NCBI RefSeq assembly: GCF_963678635.1
Contig: NC_087071.1
Location: 44,317,095-44,381,094 of the forward strand
Source of the DNA: Symsagittifera roscoffensis
Taxonomy: Eukaryota; Xenacoelomorpha; Acoela; Convolutidae
DNA length: 64,000 nt
Reading direction: 5' to 3'
The notes under the pieces are model-generated. The model saw nothing but the letters and a program-made list of their open reading frames with translations. It was not told where the DNA came from and ran no database searches. Below, piece by piece: positions 55,373 to 64,000 of this stretch (its first letter is position 1; every line of letters starts with the position of its first letter). The position numbers were made by a program, and so were the translations under genes.

Positions 55373-56871
55373 CCAGGACTTCTCTACCAAGTGTTGGGAT
55401 AGTGGGAACTCTTCTCTTTCGTTGTCAGGACTCTTGAACCACTGTACCTGGTACCACCACTTGAGCTCTAGTAAAAAAAATTTCCCAAAAAACCCAATTT
55501 TACTGGCCAAAACTTACCAACCCCCCTGTATTTATCTCCCTTTTGATATTTTGATGCAAGTTGAAACCCAACTTTTTCACCTGTTTGTCTTGTGATCACC
55601 TGTTTGTTCAAAACCGATTCAAACTTTTTAACCAAAAACGTGAAAATTTGAGCTGGGAAAAAATAATAAAAACAGAAAGATAAACCCACCTAAAGTTCAA
55701 AGGTGACTTGTGACAACCTTTTATTAGAAAAAACGTCTGGTACCTGATTGCCACGCGTTTTCCTCCCCCCTGCTAGCAATCTTACGGGGTATCACAAAAA
55801 CTGTCTGCTTCCGTTCCCCCCAACCAATCCAACCAGGGTTCCTTCCTTAGTTCGATCTTAAATTTGGATATCCGCTTCTTATAATCAACGCGTGTAAGAT
55901 TCTAATGTTACTAAATCGACGATGTCGATCAATTAGTTACTCTAATGTGTCCCCCCTTTTTATAATTTACAACCGCCAACCTCTAACCTAACCAGCCCCC
56001 CTTCTAACCTCCCCCCTCTTTAGCCCCCCTCTTAAGCCGAAAATTACATTCAGCGCCGGGTGCTAAACCCCTTGAGTGAAAACCGTAGAACCTGTTTCCA
56101 TGCCTGCTTGAGTAAAAACGTTCCTCAAAACAGTGGGCTTCCGCTTATCGAATTTTACACTTATCTCCTATTATGTATTGTGGATTTTAACGATACCCGT
56201 ATGACCAACTTGAGAACACCCCCGTCCTCTCTTGTTAATCTGATTCCGCGCTGGTTGTCTCCTTGACGTGTCATGCACCTGATCACCAGCACCACTTTTC
56301 CACTTGGCTGGTCACCTGTTCCAGTCAATTCTCCTAATGGTCCAGCTAAGTCCCTGTGAACCACTTTCCTACTCGAATGGTCACCTCTTCCAATTAAGTC
56401 TCCTAGTGGTCCAGCTAAGTTGCACGCTATCTGAAAACCCTTAAAAACAACCCACATTCGTACCTTATTAAATTGCCGAATTGATCGAAACGATCGGTCT
56501 TATAAAAACAGTATGGGTATACTATTTAATTAATATAAAGGTGTGATCCAACTAATCTGGTGTCAAAGTCACTGTCAATTTTTTGTTTTATGGTTTTTGT
56601 TCCTTTTTCTATTTTTTTTCGGTTTTTGTTTTGCTATTTGTCTGTTGCTCGTTTTTTCGTCACCCTAGTTACCCGACCTTACTCGGTTAGCTAAGCCTCG
56701 TTCGGAGAGCGTATCAGGAAGTTTTCTCGAGTTTTCTCAAAAAGCGATCACGGTACAACCGGAAAGTTTACACGTTCCCGCTGAACCGTACCACCGGTAA
56801 TCTAGAATGGGCATGTAGCCCGGAGCTGTGTCAAGTGGGTTCGACTTCGTAGTCATGATGTCGTCAAAAAA
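55373..56871 (-). other. Remaining 5' leader of element 2
   Basis: Non-coding sequence between the minisatellite and the primer-binding site, C/T-rich in places (55920-56060). A short internal repeat GGTCACCT.TTCCA.T.A..TCTCCTA.TGGTCCAGCTAAGT occurs twice, at 56308-56352 and 56388-56421. No gene is recognised. Confidence 0.5.
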
Positions 56872-56886
56872 CACCCTGGAGCGCCA
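56872..56886 (-). promoter_or_regulatory. Primer-binding site of element 2
   Basis: TGGCGCTCCAGGGTG on the minus strand, matching the site of element 3 at 57786 at 14 of 15 positions. It lies just inside the LTR end at 56891. The primer tRNA is the same as for element 3 but not identified. Confidence 0.65.
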
Positions 56887-56890
56887 TCAA

Positions 56891-57773
56891 TGTGCCATTC
56901 TGCCAGATAGGCACAGCGCAACCTTCCGGCGACACGAAAGAAAACGAATAAAGGCCTTAGTAATGAAAAAGCATTGCGAAGGAGGGTAGGAATATTCTAG
57001 AATTTTTATTTTTAAAATTTCGATCAAAGAGTGAATATTTCTCAGAAATACAAAAAGACGGCCATTTTGACTGAAAGGGACTAAAAAACAGAACAAAACA
57101 AATATTGTGGAAAACGGTCGCACAAGAGACGAGAAGTACGAAGCCTCTTATCGTGGCAACAACACACGATAAGACTCTTAGCAGTGGATATTAGTGGAGA
57201 AGGAAGCTTCAGTGGGGAAGGAATATTCCACGGAACACTCCCGTGCCACAAATTGGGAGAGATAAGAACGTTATCTCGGGAAGATTACGGGAGCGGAGGC
57301 TTGGTCCCCCAGAGACTGTTGTAGGTGAAGGGACTATATAAAACTGACTTTGTAGCTACTTGGATGTCGTAGAACTCTGAATAAACACCGGTATAATTTG
57401 ATATTTTAGAATATGAGTAGCTAGAAAGAGGAAAGGGTCAATCCATCTCCAATGGATTTAATATAGAACTGTCACACAAAAACATATTAAAATAGGTTGT
57501 TCGAGCCGTGTTTTTAATAGCAATCACGTAGTCTGAGGATCCGAGACTCAGCTATGTGGTTGTGTTCGCATGTAAACGAAAGCTGATCAAAAGTCGTTTG
57601 ACTGATGGCCTAAAAATAGTAACTTTTTACTTAGCCCTAAACAGACCAGAAAATCAACTGGCAAGGTCGAGACGGTGAAAAACGAGTAGGATTAAGGTAA
57701 CTGACGCTTGCCAGTCGTTAATAGGTACTTTTTCTACGCTCCGTCGCTGTGTAGTATTTGGGCGAATGTTACA
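56891..57773. repeat. Head-to-head 5' LTR region shared by elements 2 and 3
   Basis: The left edge (minus strand) reads CGCTGTG..TAT.TGGC.GAATGGCACA. The right edge (plus strand) reads CGCTGTG..TATTTGGGCGAATGTTACA. The two LTR 3' ends are therefore homologous and face outwards, each followed by a TGGCGCTCC primer site. A TATA box and AATAAA serving element 3 lie at 57335 and 57380. The internal boundary between the two LTRs was not resolved. Confidence 0.65.
57335..57343 (+). promoter_or_regulatory. TATA box in the LTR of element 3
   Basis: TATATAAAA, followed about 40 bp later by AATAAA (57380-57385), a compact U3-R arrangement typical of LTRs. Transcription would run rightwards into element 3. 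Confidence 0.5.
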
Positions 57774-57785
57774 TAGACGTTTTTT

Positions 57786-57804
57786 TGGCGCTCCTGGGTG
57801 GGCC
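57786..57804 (+). promoter_or_regulatory. Primer-binding site of element 3
   Basis: TGGCGCTCCTGGGTGGGCC, 12 nt after the LTR end at 57773. It has the TGGCGC start shared with many gypsy primer sites (tRNA-Lys type and others). The tRNA is not identified. Confidence 0.65.
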
Positions 57805-58991
57805 TGTCAAAGGCATAAGACCATCATGATCAGCAAGCGTTTCAGCGACGAACCCTCCGCTCCGGGCGTATGCCCGAGTTAGAGGCCTTAGTGACCGTTA
57901 TTGTACTAGGGGGAAGGTGCGTACCCTCCGTCTAGTACTATTTAGCTTTTCAACTTAGTTAACACCGAAAATTCCGGGGGCCGGAGGGTTAGGTGGGAAA
58001 TCTAGAGCCCGCTTGTCCCGAGGTCCCAGGACCAAAAACAATTAAAGAGAAAGCGTAAAACCAAACAAAAATAGTGTATAACCAAGAAAAAGCCAAAAAC
58101 AAATTTATTTGAAAACAAAAAAGTACAAAAAACAGTAAAAAATTCCAAAAAAGACCAAAAACAATAAAAAACATAAAGTGACAATTTATATGTTATTTCC
58201 GGACAAGATGTGATCTGACCTTCCTATTTGTTGTTGTTTCAGATTGATCTATATCATTTCTGATAGAAAGATTGTGTGTTTTGGTGAAGGGTTGGATACC
58301 CTCCCTTGAGTGTAATTTGAGTATTTAAGCACGTTATTTGCCGGTGACCTGAGGGTAGAGTGGCAAGCTGACCGACGTGTTCCACACTCAACAGGGACAT
58401 AGGGACAACATCCACAACGACTGTTGGGTATCGTTGAAACAATTTTAGTATCGTTCGGGTACTATTTCATTAAAACTTAAGTGGTGGGGGGCACGATTGG
58501 CGCGGTCCGATTGTACCCTCCGTCGATCACAAATTTCCGAGTTAAGGGTCTTTATTCGGGTATTTTGGTGCAAAGGAGGGTATAGTACTATTCATTAACG
58601 ACTACTAATAGGTTATTATCCTTATTACCTATTACTTATCTCCTAATTAGACCCAAGAAACACCAAAACTTTGTCGAAAATTATCGATTTTCGACCAAAC
58701 TGTAGACCCCCAAGTTTTTGGATATCCGAGCTTTTCCGAACAGCAAAAAGTTTTTATATAGGGAGAAGCTACGTAGTTCGATCCCCCTAACTAAAGAAAC
58801 CGCGTGAGAAAAGACTCAGTAAAAGTTGCAAAAAACCAAAATTTTTCGATCAAAATTTTGATAATTTTCTGAAATTTGTCAATCTGTTTTGGGGATCGAG
58901 TTTTTGAGTTTTTAGAGTTAGAGCAATAAAATTTTGTGTGTTAGGAGCGTGCTAGCATAATGTGCTCGACTGCCAGAAAAATTCTTGAGTA

Positions 58992-59058
58992 ACCCTCCGA
59001 TTAGCTCCGTGGATAGAGCTAACGACTTAAGAATTGGAAAAGGAAGGAATCGGAGGGT
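58992..59058 (+). repeat. Inverted repeat ACCCTCCGATT in the leader
   Basis: Perfect 11-bp arms, ACCCTCCGATT at 58992-59002 and AATCGGAGGGT at 59048-59058, with an inner pair AGCTC/GAGCT. Could fold as an RNA hairpin. Confidence 0.7.
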
Positions 59059-59391
59059 CCAAATTTGATAGTTATTGGCCAAATTTTTGTCTCCAAACCC
59101 ATTTTTGGTCCGGTTTTTTGCATAATTCCAGTGCCGTACAGGGCTACTACGCTCGTTTCAATTTTTTTTAGGCACTTTCAATAGGAATTGCGGAAAAAGT
59201 TTCTCAGAACCTATATAGGTGGTGAAAAAAGGCCATTTGGACAAACACGTGTTTGGCAATTTCTCAAAGACTAGCCAACCGATCGGGATAATTTTGGTAC
59301 CAGAAGTCGACGTTTTGGACAAATTTTCCGGATCGCAACCGTTTTTGAGTTGATAATCTCGGAAAAGAAAAAAATTTTAGAATTTGTTGGT

Positions 59392-59423
59392 TCGGAGGGT
59401 CCAAATTATAACTAACCCTCCGA
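59392..59423 (+). repeat. Inverted repeat TCGGAGGGT in the leader
   Basis: Perfect 9-bp arms, TCGGAGGGT (59392-59400) and ACCCTCCGA (59415-59423), with a 14-base loop. Confidence 0.7.
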
Positions 59424-59564
59424 GCGGCAGAAAATTTTATCAAAACACCTTTTTATCCAACTGGGAAGGTTGATCGTGTCAGCTAACCTAGTTTTAAGTC
59501 AGGTGGACCGCTTTTGGAGATTTTATCGCGGTAACATAACCTTTTTTCTTGATTTTTTTGGGAA

Positions 59565-59914
59565 CCCTCCGAAGTAACCCTCCGGAGTCAGCCAAACCCC
59601 TAAGCAACCCTCCTTAGTGGAAATTTTCCACGAGATCATTCAAAGAAGTTAAAACAGTCCGCCATAGAGAATTTAGCTTGTTTTGACGCTTCCTGAAGTT
59701 AATTGAAGGCCCTTCTAAGTGAGGTTCAGAAATTTGAAAATTTTAGAGGTACCCTCCGAAGTAACCCTCCGGAGCATATTAAGCATCCTATTGACCCTCC
59801 TTAGTAAATTTAGGGGGACCCTCCGAAGTAACTTGGGTGATTAAGGTACCCTCAGAAGTAACCCTCTGAGGTAGGCCAAGTGTCTTAACAACCCTCCGAA
59901 GTAACCAACCGGAG
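59565..59914 (+). repeat. Array of CTCCG-AAGTAACC-CGGAG hairpins
   Basis: Units at 59567-59587, 59754-59774, 59851-59870 and 59894-59914 keep the loop AAGTAACC with arms CTCCG/CGGAG. The unit at 59851 has CTCAG/CTGAG, so both arms changed together. A further half-unit lies near 59818. Confidence 0.65.
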
Positions 59915-60136
59915 TGACTTAAACATCTTAGCAACCCTCATTGTTAGAAACTTGAGGAAATCCTCTGTGGCAATTTGGGAGACGGGAAATATCCATTTAA
60001 TAAAGATCATATTAGGATATTAGGCGTGCTTACTAGGATCATAGGAGCCCATTTTGACCCGGAAATTTGTGATCAACTTCGGGTGTATCAGAAGTACCCG
60101 AACAAAATTTTTTTTTGATTGTGATTTTGGTGTTGT

Positions 60137-60506
60137 GGTTGCCTTGAGCTACTTAATAGGAAAGTTCGGGCAATCCGGGAACAAATAAAGGAAGACCTCG
60201 GTGAGTGTATTAAGCAAATACACACTCACTTGAGAAGAAAAGTTGTTCCCTACTCTCGTGCACTTGGAGCAGTCCGGGTGTGGGGGAGCTTTTTCTTAGA
60301 CTATAGAAATTTTCGATCAGAGGTTGCCTTGAGCTACTTGGTAGGACTGCTCGGGCAATCGCAGGGCACCTAAAAGAAGACCTCGGTGGGTGTATTAGGC
60401 AAACACACACCCACTTGAGAAGACTGTGTCCTGGGCTTTGTTCTTTCGGATCGTTCCGATTGAGGGAAGTCTTTTTCTTTAAGACTAAGATTTATTGATC
60501 TGCTTC
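60137..60506 (+). repeat. Tandem duplication of a 185-bp structured unit
   Basis: Unit 1 is 60137-60321 and unit 2 is 60322-60506. Each starts GGTTGCCTTGAGCTACTT and contains GGGCAATC, able to pair with GGTTGCC, then an 8-bp stem: GTGAGTGT/ACACTCAC at 60201-60208 and 60222-60229 in unit 1, GTGGGTGT/ACACCCAC at 60386-60393 and 60407-60414 in unit 2. Confidence 0.8.
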
Positions 60507-60902
60507 TGAATCATCACTGCTTTTTACCAAAGATTGTTTGATTTTAACAAAGCAGTGACTTGATAAATTGTGTGGCAAAAAATTGATACTGACGAGAGGT
60601 CGCTGTCACCTGTAGGATATTCTCATCTGACTATCGATTGTGTTTTGTGTGTTGATTATATCTTGTGAAAATTTTGTGATACTGTTATACTATACAACAG
60701 GGTTGAGTTAGCATTATATCAATACTGAGTAGGCCCTGTGTGTAACTTTAGCTGAATCGCTAAGATTGTCATTGAGAAGTCTAAGAGACATTTTTGATAC
60801 CTACGAGATCGAAGAGGCAGCGTTAAGTAATTTAACTTGAAATTGTTGCGGTACGTGTGCATCGCCATTAAATAATAAGAATATTGTTATTTGTCACAAA
60901 GT

Positions 60903-63657
60903 ATGCAGCGCAGGGACTCGTTAGGATCGACTACTAAGATTCCCAGGCTGAGCAAGGGCAGCACGCGAAAATTTAAAACTAGGCGTAGCCAGTCCTCGTT
61001 TAGCAGCGCCTCCGACGTGTTTGCTGAAAACGAATCGACTAAAGGTCAACCTGATCTTTCAGTGAGCGAAATGAAACTAAGGAGCGAGAAAAACCTCAAT
61101 GGCGATCAAGGGCGGAGCGCCGAGGCCGGAACCGCGAGCGAAACGCTTGTGGACCCCTTTGACGAAGGGGAACGGACGCTCATTCGACCCGACTTTGAGC
61201 TGAGCGAGGACCTCGAGCGGGAGGAAGTTGAGAGGACGGAGGAGATATCGGAGCGTTCCGAGGTCGAGCCGCGAGAGGAAGTGTTATTCAAGGGAATGTC
61301 CAAATCGGAGACCAAGAGTCATAGGTGGAGGAGAGAAAATTCACATTCAGCTAATACCCACTCATCCCTGGCCAAGCAGAGCAACAACGCGATGATGTCG
61401 AGTATAAGCCCGAGTGAAAACCAACTAGGTTCGAAGGCCAAGAAGAGCTGGAGGTCTTTGTACGATGAGCGCATCGCGTCACTATGAACTGAAGGTTTAT
61501 CTTCCAGTTATGACTACCCGGAGATAACCCATCCGGATGTGAACTTCACACCGTGCCCAAGGAACGACATGAGCAGGAAGGCAACGTCCGCCTCGCTGAC
61601 CAGGCCCATATCAGATGGGATAACGATGGGAGCGTCATCAACGTTCGACAGATTGATGACGTCGATGAGCAAGCAAAAAGGCGGTGCGTCATCAAGCACC
61701 AGGCTACAGCCGCAGTTGACCTCATCTTCTTTGGGACTAACACCGCCATTTGGGGACACTGGCGATATAAGTGACATGTTCGCTGGCGTAATGAATGGTC
61801 TGGATGAACTGAGACGGGACATGACTAAGAGAATAGATCAGGTTGACGAGAGAGCTCACCAGGGTCGAGAGAATCTGATAGATGAAGTAACGCACGTGAA
61901 GTCGCAGGCGAGGGTTGATCAGGCTCAATTGATTCGCAACACCGATCAATGCCTGGCGGAGAGCCTGGCACAGGCGAACAAGGAGTCACACGAAAGAGAG
62001 GCTAGGATGACGGGGGAGATCGAGCGATTGTTGAACGATCATGATAGTACCTACGCCCACACGATGACTAGCCTGGAAAAAAGGTTAGATGCCAAATCTG
62101 ACTTAATGATGCGGAAGCTTGACGCGATCTTGAACGGGGGCAATTGGGAGGAGCGTTCCAACCCAAGGGAGCGCTCACGCCATGCGAATGATGGAGATGG
62201 TACGGGCATCTATGCCAGAGCCCAGCAAAGCTCGAGAACGAACTACGAACCTAGGAATAGGGAGCGGCCAAGGGCAGCCCCGTCGAGGCCTGGCTGGACG
62301 AATCCAGTCCCGCCGGAGGCAGATGCTACTCCGGAGACAAGGTTGCCAATTGTGCCACAAGTCAGTTCAGTGCCAGATCTGACTACAGTCTCACAGGACA
62401 CGACGATGTATGCTTCGATGTTTGAGCCTCTGAACAGATCTCTAGAAACATTCATCACCAAACTCTCGAAGTCAACCGAGAGAGGATAGAGGTCAAGAAA
62501 GACACTGAAAAAGCCGAAGTCATACAAAGACGAGTCCGACGGCTGCATTGATACTTGGATAGAGGTGATGAAGTTACACTTTGAGGAAGAGAGTCTCTCC
62601 AAGAAACAAGAGTGCAGCGCGCTAACGAGCAACCTGGAGGGTACTGCACTAAATTGTGTAATGGCGAAAAGAGCCAATGAGAGAGACAGCGCTCGCAAGA
62701 TATTCGACATCCTGCTGAATCGTTTCGGCTCTGGAGTACAAGGGCACCAGACTATGGTGAAGTTCGAAAAGAGGCGTCAAAGAGATGACGAATCCATAGA
62801 CAAAATTTTGGACGACCTTGAATTGCTTAGGAGGAGAAGCAATCCCGATGAGAGAATTTCCGAGCGAAACTTGGCGATTGCTTCGAAGTTCATGGACGGA
62901 GTAAAGAGTGAGGAGTTGAAGATGATGTTGGCCACACACTTCGCCCTGTCACTTGACCAGGTACCCACGCCCGATGATTTGCGTATGAAGTCACGTGAGT
63001 ATTTACTCATAAAAACCAAGGGCGCAAAACCGTTACAGCAATTACGGTAACTACAGCGGGACAAACACTGGTGCGAACTCCAGTTGGTACAAACCTCGCG
63101 ATGACATGGATAAGAGGAGGTCGTGTGCGAATTGTGGTTCGATGGACCATCACGTTTCCGCGTGTTCTGCATACAAACAGAACATGAAAGCAATAGGCTA
63201 CTTTCTCGGTGACGTCGACGCGACCGACGAGGATCACGAAGAGTACGTCAGAGGGCTCATCATGAAATATGGTCCGAGGTGTTTCTTCTGTAATTTGGAG
63301 GGACACTTCAAATCGGATTGCACTCAATTTTGGGATGCAGTGGCGGACGCAAAGCATCCCCGCCACGAAGAGGCGCTTTCGGGTGTCAAGGCCAGTCGAG
63401 CACGTCTGATGAACGAGGCCGAGTCTCGGAGAAAGGAGACGACACCGAGCACCTTTACGACTAAGAAGGTAAAAACACTGCCTGACGAGGTGGTAGCCTC
63501 GAACCTGGAGGCAGAATCGGCTAGCCCACTTAAGGTGGATTACGGTCTGGCGGCAAGGACAGCGTTGCAGAATGTCAAACAGGAGCTAGCCACGAAAGAA
63601 GTGGAGCAGTGGGTAAGGTCGGAGCTGGAGAGCACGGATCTTTGGGAAAATTTTTAA
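60903..63657 (+). pseudogene. gag region of element 3
   Basis: The first ATG is at 60903 (MQRRDSLGSTTKIPRLSKGS). The N-terminal part is Ser/Glu-rich and basic. The middle has a coiled-coil-like segment (TKRIDQVDERAHQG) and a capsid-like part (IDTWIEVMKLHFEEESLSKK; IDKILDDLELLRRRSNPDER) paralleling element 2. The end carries two CCHC knuckles, CANCGSMDHHVSAC and CFFCNLEGHFKSDC. The region is a fossil with a handful of breaks. Confidence 0.75.
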
Positions 63658-63658
63658 T

Positions 63659-64000
63659 ATGCTGGGTAAAACGACGAAAATAGAAGACAAAGAGGAAACC
63701 AGGAAGCAGGGACTAAAACTGAACGTTATATCTGGGAGAACTTTCGGCATGACGAAGGAGGGGACGAAAATAATGTCTATTATCTCAGTCGCAGGGCACC
63801 AGGTGGTCAAGAACTTGAGTGAACCATCCGAGATTACACTAGTCCACCTGGACATCTATGCCGACTACCTGAAGGAGAAAGATCCCAAACTGGACTCCAG
63901 GGCAGTGCGAGCGCTGCTCACAACAGGAGGTCCGAGGCTGATGAAAGTGGATGGACATTACATCGATGTCCATGGCCCATACCCGATTCTAATGAATGTA
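63659..64000 (+). CDS. Protease-side region of element 3, running off the window
   Basis: An open frame of at least 114 codons from an ATG. TFGMTKEGTKIMSIISVAGH, VVKNLSEPSEITLVHLDIYA and RAVRALLTTGGPRLMKVDGH correspond in order to element 2 (51.6-52.1 kb: GITKIGARIMSIITVGGHEV, then RALLTRGGSKSVRV). It continues past 64000. Confidence 0.65.
   Translation, partial: MLGKTTKIEDKEETRKQGLKLNVISGRTFGMTKEGTKIMSIISVAGHQVVKNLSEPSEITLVHLDIYADYLKEKDPKLDSRAVRALLTTGGPRLMKVDGHYIDVHGPYPILMNV

Larger units (their letters stand above)
45300..57300 (-). mobile_element. Ty3/gypsy LTR retrotransposon (element 2)
   Basis: A large minus-strand element with a long 5' leader (54.4-56.9 kb, including a minisatellite), gag with two zinc knuckles, protease, reverse transcriptase, RNase H, integrase and a long C-terminal extension. 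Its primer-binding site is at 56872-56886, and its 5' LTR lies to the right of 56891. The 3' LTR was not found, because the 3' end is joined to LINE sequence. Coding regions have about five or more breaks. The 5' LTR runs head to head into that of element 3, so its outer limit (~57.3 kb) is approximate. Confidence 0.8.
57805..60902 (+). other. Long repeat-rich 5' leader of element 3
   Basis: About 3.1 kb with no coding frame. ACCCTCC or its complement GGAGGGT occurs more than fifteen times, often as inverted pairs able to form hairpins. The last 750 bp contain a duplicated 185-bp unit. Leaders of this length are unusual for gypsy elements. Confidence 0.7.
57340..64000 (+). mobile_element. Ty3/gypsy LTR retrotransposon (element 3), cut by the window end
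   Basis: A plus-strand relative of element 2: LTR ending at 57773, primer-binding site 57786-57804, a repeat-rich leader of about 3.1 kb, gag (60903-63657), and the start of the protease-side region at the window edge. Protein similarity to element 2 is clear in the zinc knuckles and following segment. Gag carries a handful of breaks. Reverse transcriptase onward would lie beyond 64000. Confidence 0.78.

Noticed and set aside
54614-55595. Long repetitive frames on both strands (LGTVVLGQ / CPKTT repeats)
   Set aside because: Products of the minisatellite unit lacking stops, not protein genes.
61106-62710. Minus-strand frames opposite the gag of element 3
   Set aside because: Antisense shadows. 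The plus strand carries the recognisable zinc knuckles.
1-64000. CRISPR array, bacterial operon or phage system
   Set aside because: Tandem repeats here are minisatellite or retroelement leader repeats, and all coding signals are eukaryotic retroelements or spliced exons.

Overview
This is a stretch of AT-rich genome from an invertebrate animal. The sequence does not identify the species. The evidence is a split, spliced gene with GT-AG introns, short inverted-repeat DNA transposons with target-site duplications, Ty3/gypsy and BEL/Pao LTR retrotransposons, a CR1-like LINE and Penelope-like elements with GIY-YIG nuclease domains. I recognise no rRNA, tRNA gene, CRISPR array or bacterial operon.

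Layout. 1-11.8 kb is AT-rich DNA without a convincing host gene. It carries a hAT-type MITE family (711, 5812, 6137 and ~7100), two copies of a foldback transposon with CCCGCATT ends (3773-4714 and 10045-11136), and one small transmembrane ORF of uncertain status (8607-8732). 11773-18308 is a young, nearly complete Ty3/gypsy element on the minus strand, with 213-bp LTRs about 98.6% identical and a CCTTT target duplication. 18.3-24.6 kb is intergenic with two more hAT MITEs (19369-19795 and 21421-21753), both with exact 8-bp target duplications. It also holds the only host gene I can support, a three-exon minus-strand gene (22342-23709) for a 139-residue secreted protein.

24.6-30.1 kb is a decayed BEL/Pao element. 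30.1-39.2 kb is a patchwork: a PHD-finger remnant, hammerhead-ribozyme-like motifs, a 256-bp foldback element, two Penelope-like pieces (the second with a PHD finger between reverse-transcriptase motifs and a GIY-YIG domain) and an LTR-like fragment at 38.1-38.5 kb. 39.3-47.1 kb holds a CR1-like LINE joined to the 3' end of a second Ty3/gypsy element. This junction has been duplicated as a ~2.7-kb block (41245-43890 and 44401-47111).

45.3-64 kb is dominated by two related Ty3/gypsy elements arranged head to head. Element 2 (minus strand) and element 3 (plus strand, running off the window) are separated by 883 bp of LTR sequence, flanked on both sides by outward-facing primer-binding sites for apparently the same tRNA. 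Both have very long 5' leaders filled with repeats: a CCCAAGACTGT minisatellite in element 2, and many ACCCTCCGA inverted repeats plus a duplicated 185-bp structured unit in element 3. Some of the element 3 hairpins show compensatory base changes, which suggests RNA structures under selection. The C-terminal extension of element 2 pol ends in a segment resembling a macro (ADP-ribose-binding) domain.

The LTR elements are treated as fossils: parts and approximate state are given, individual lesions are not.
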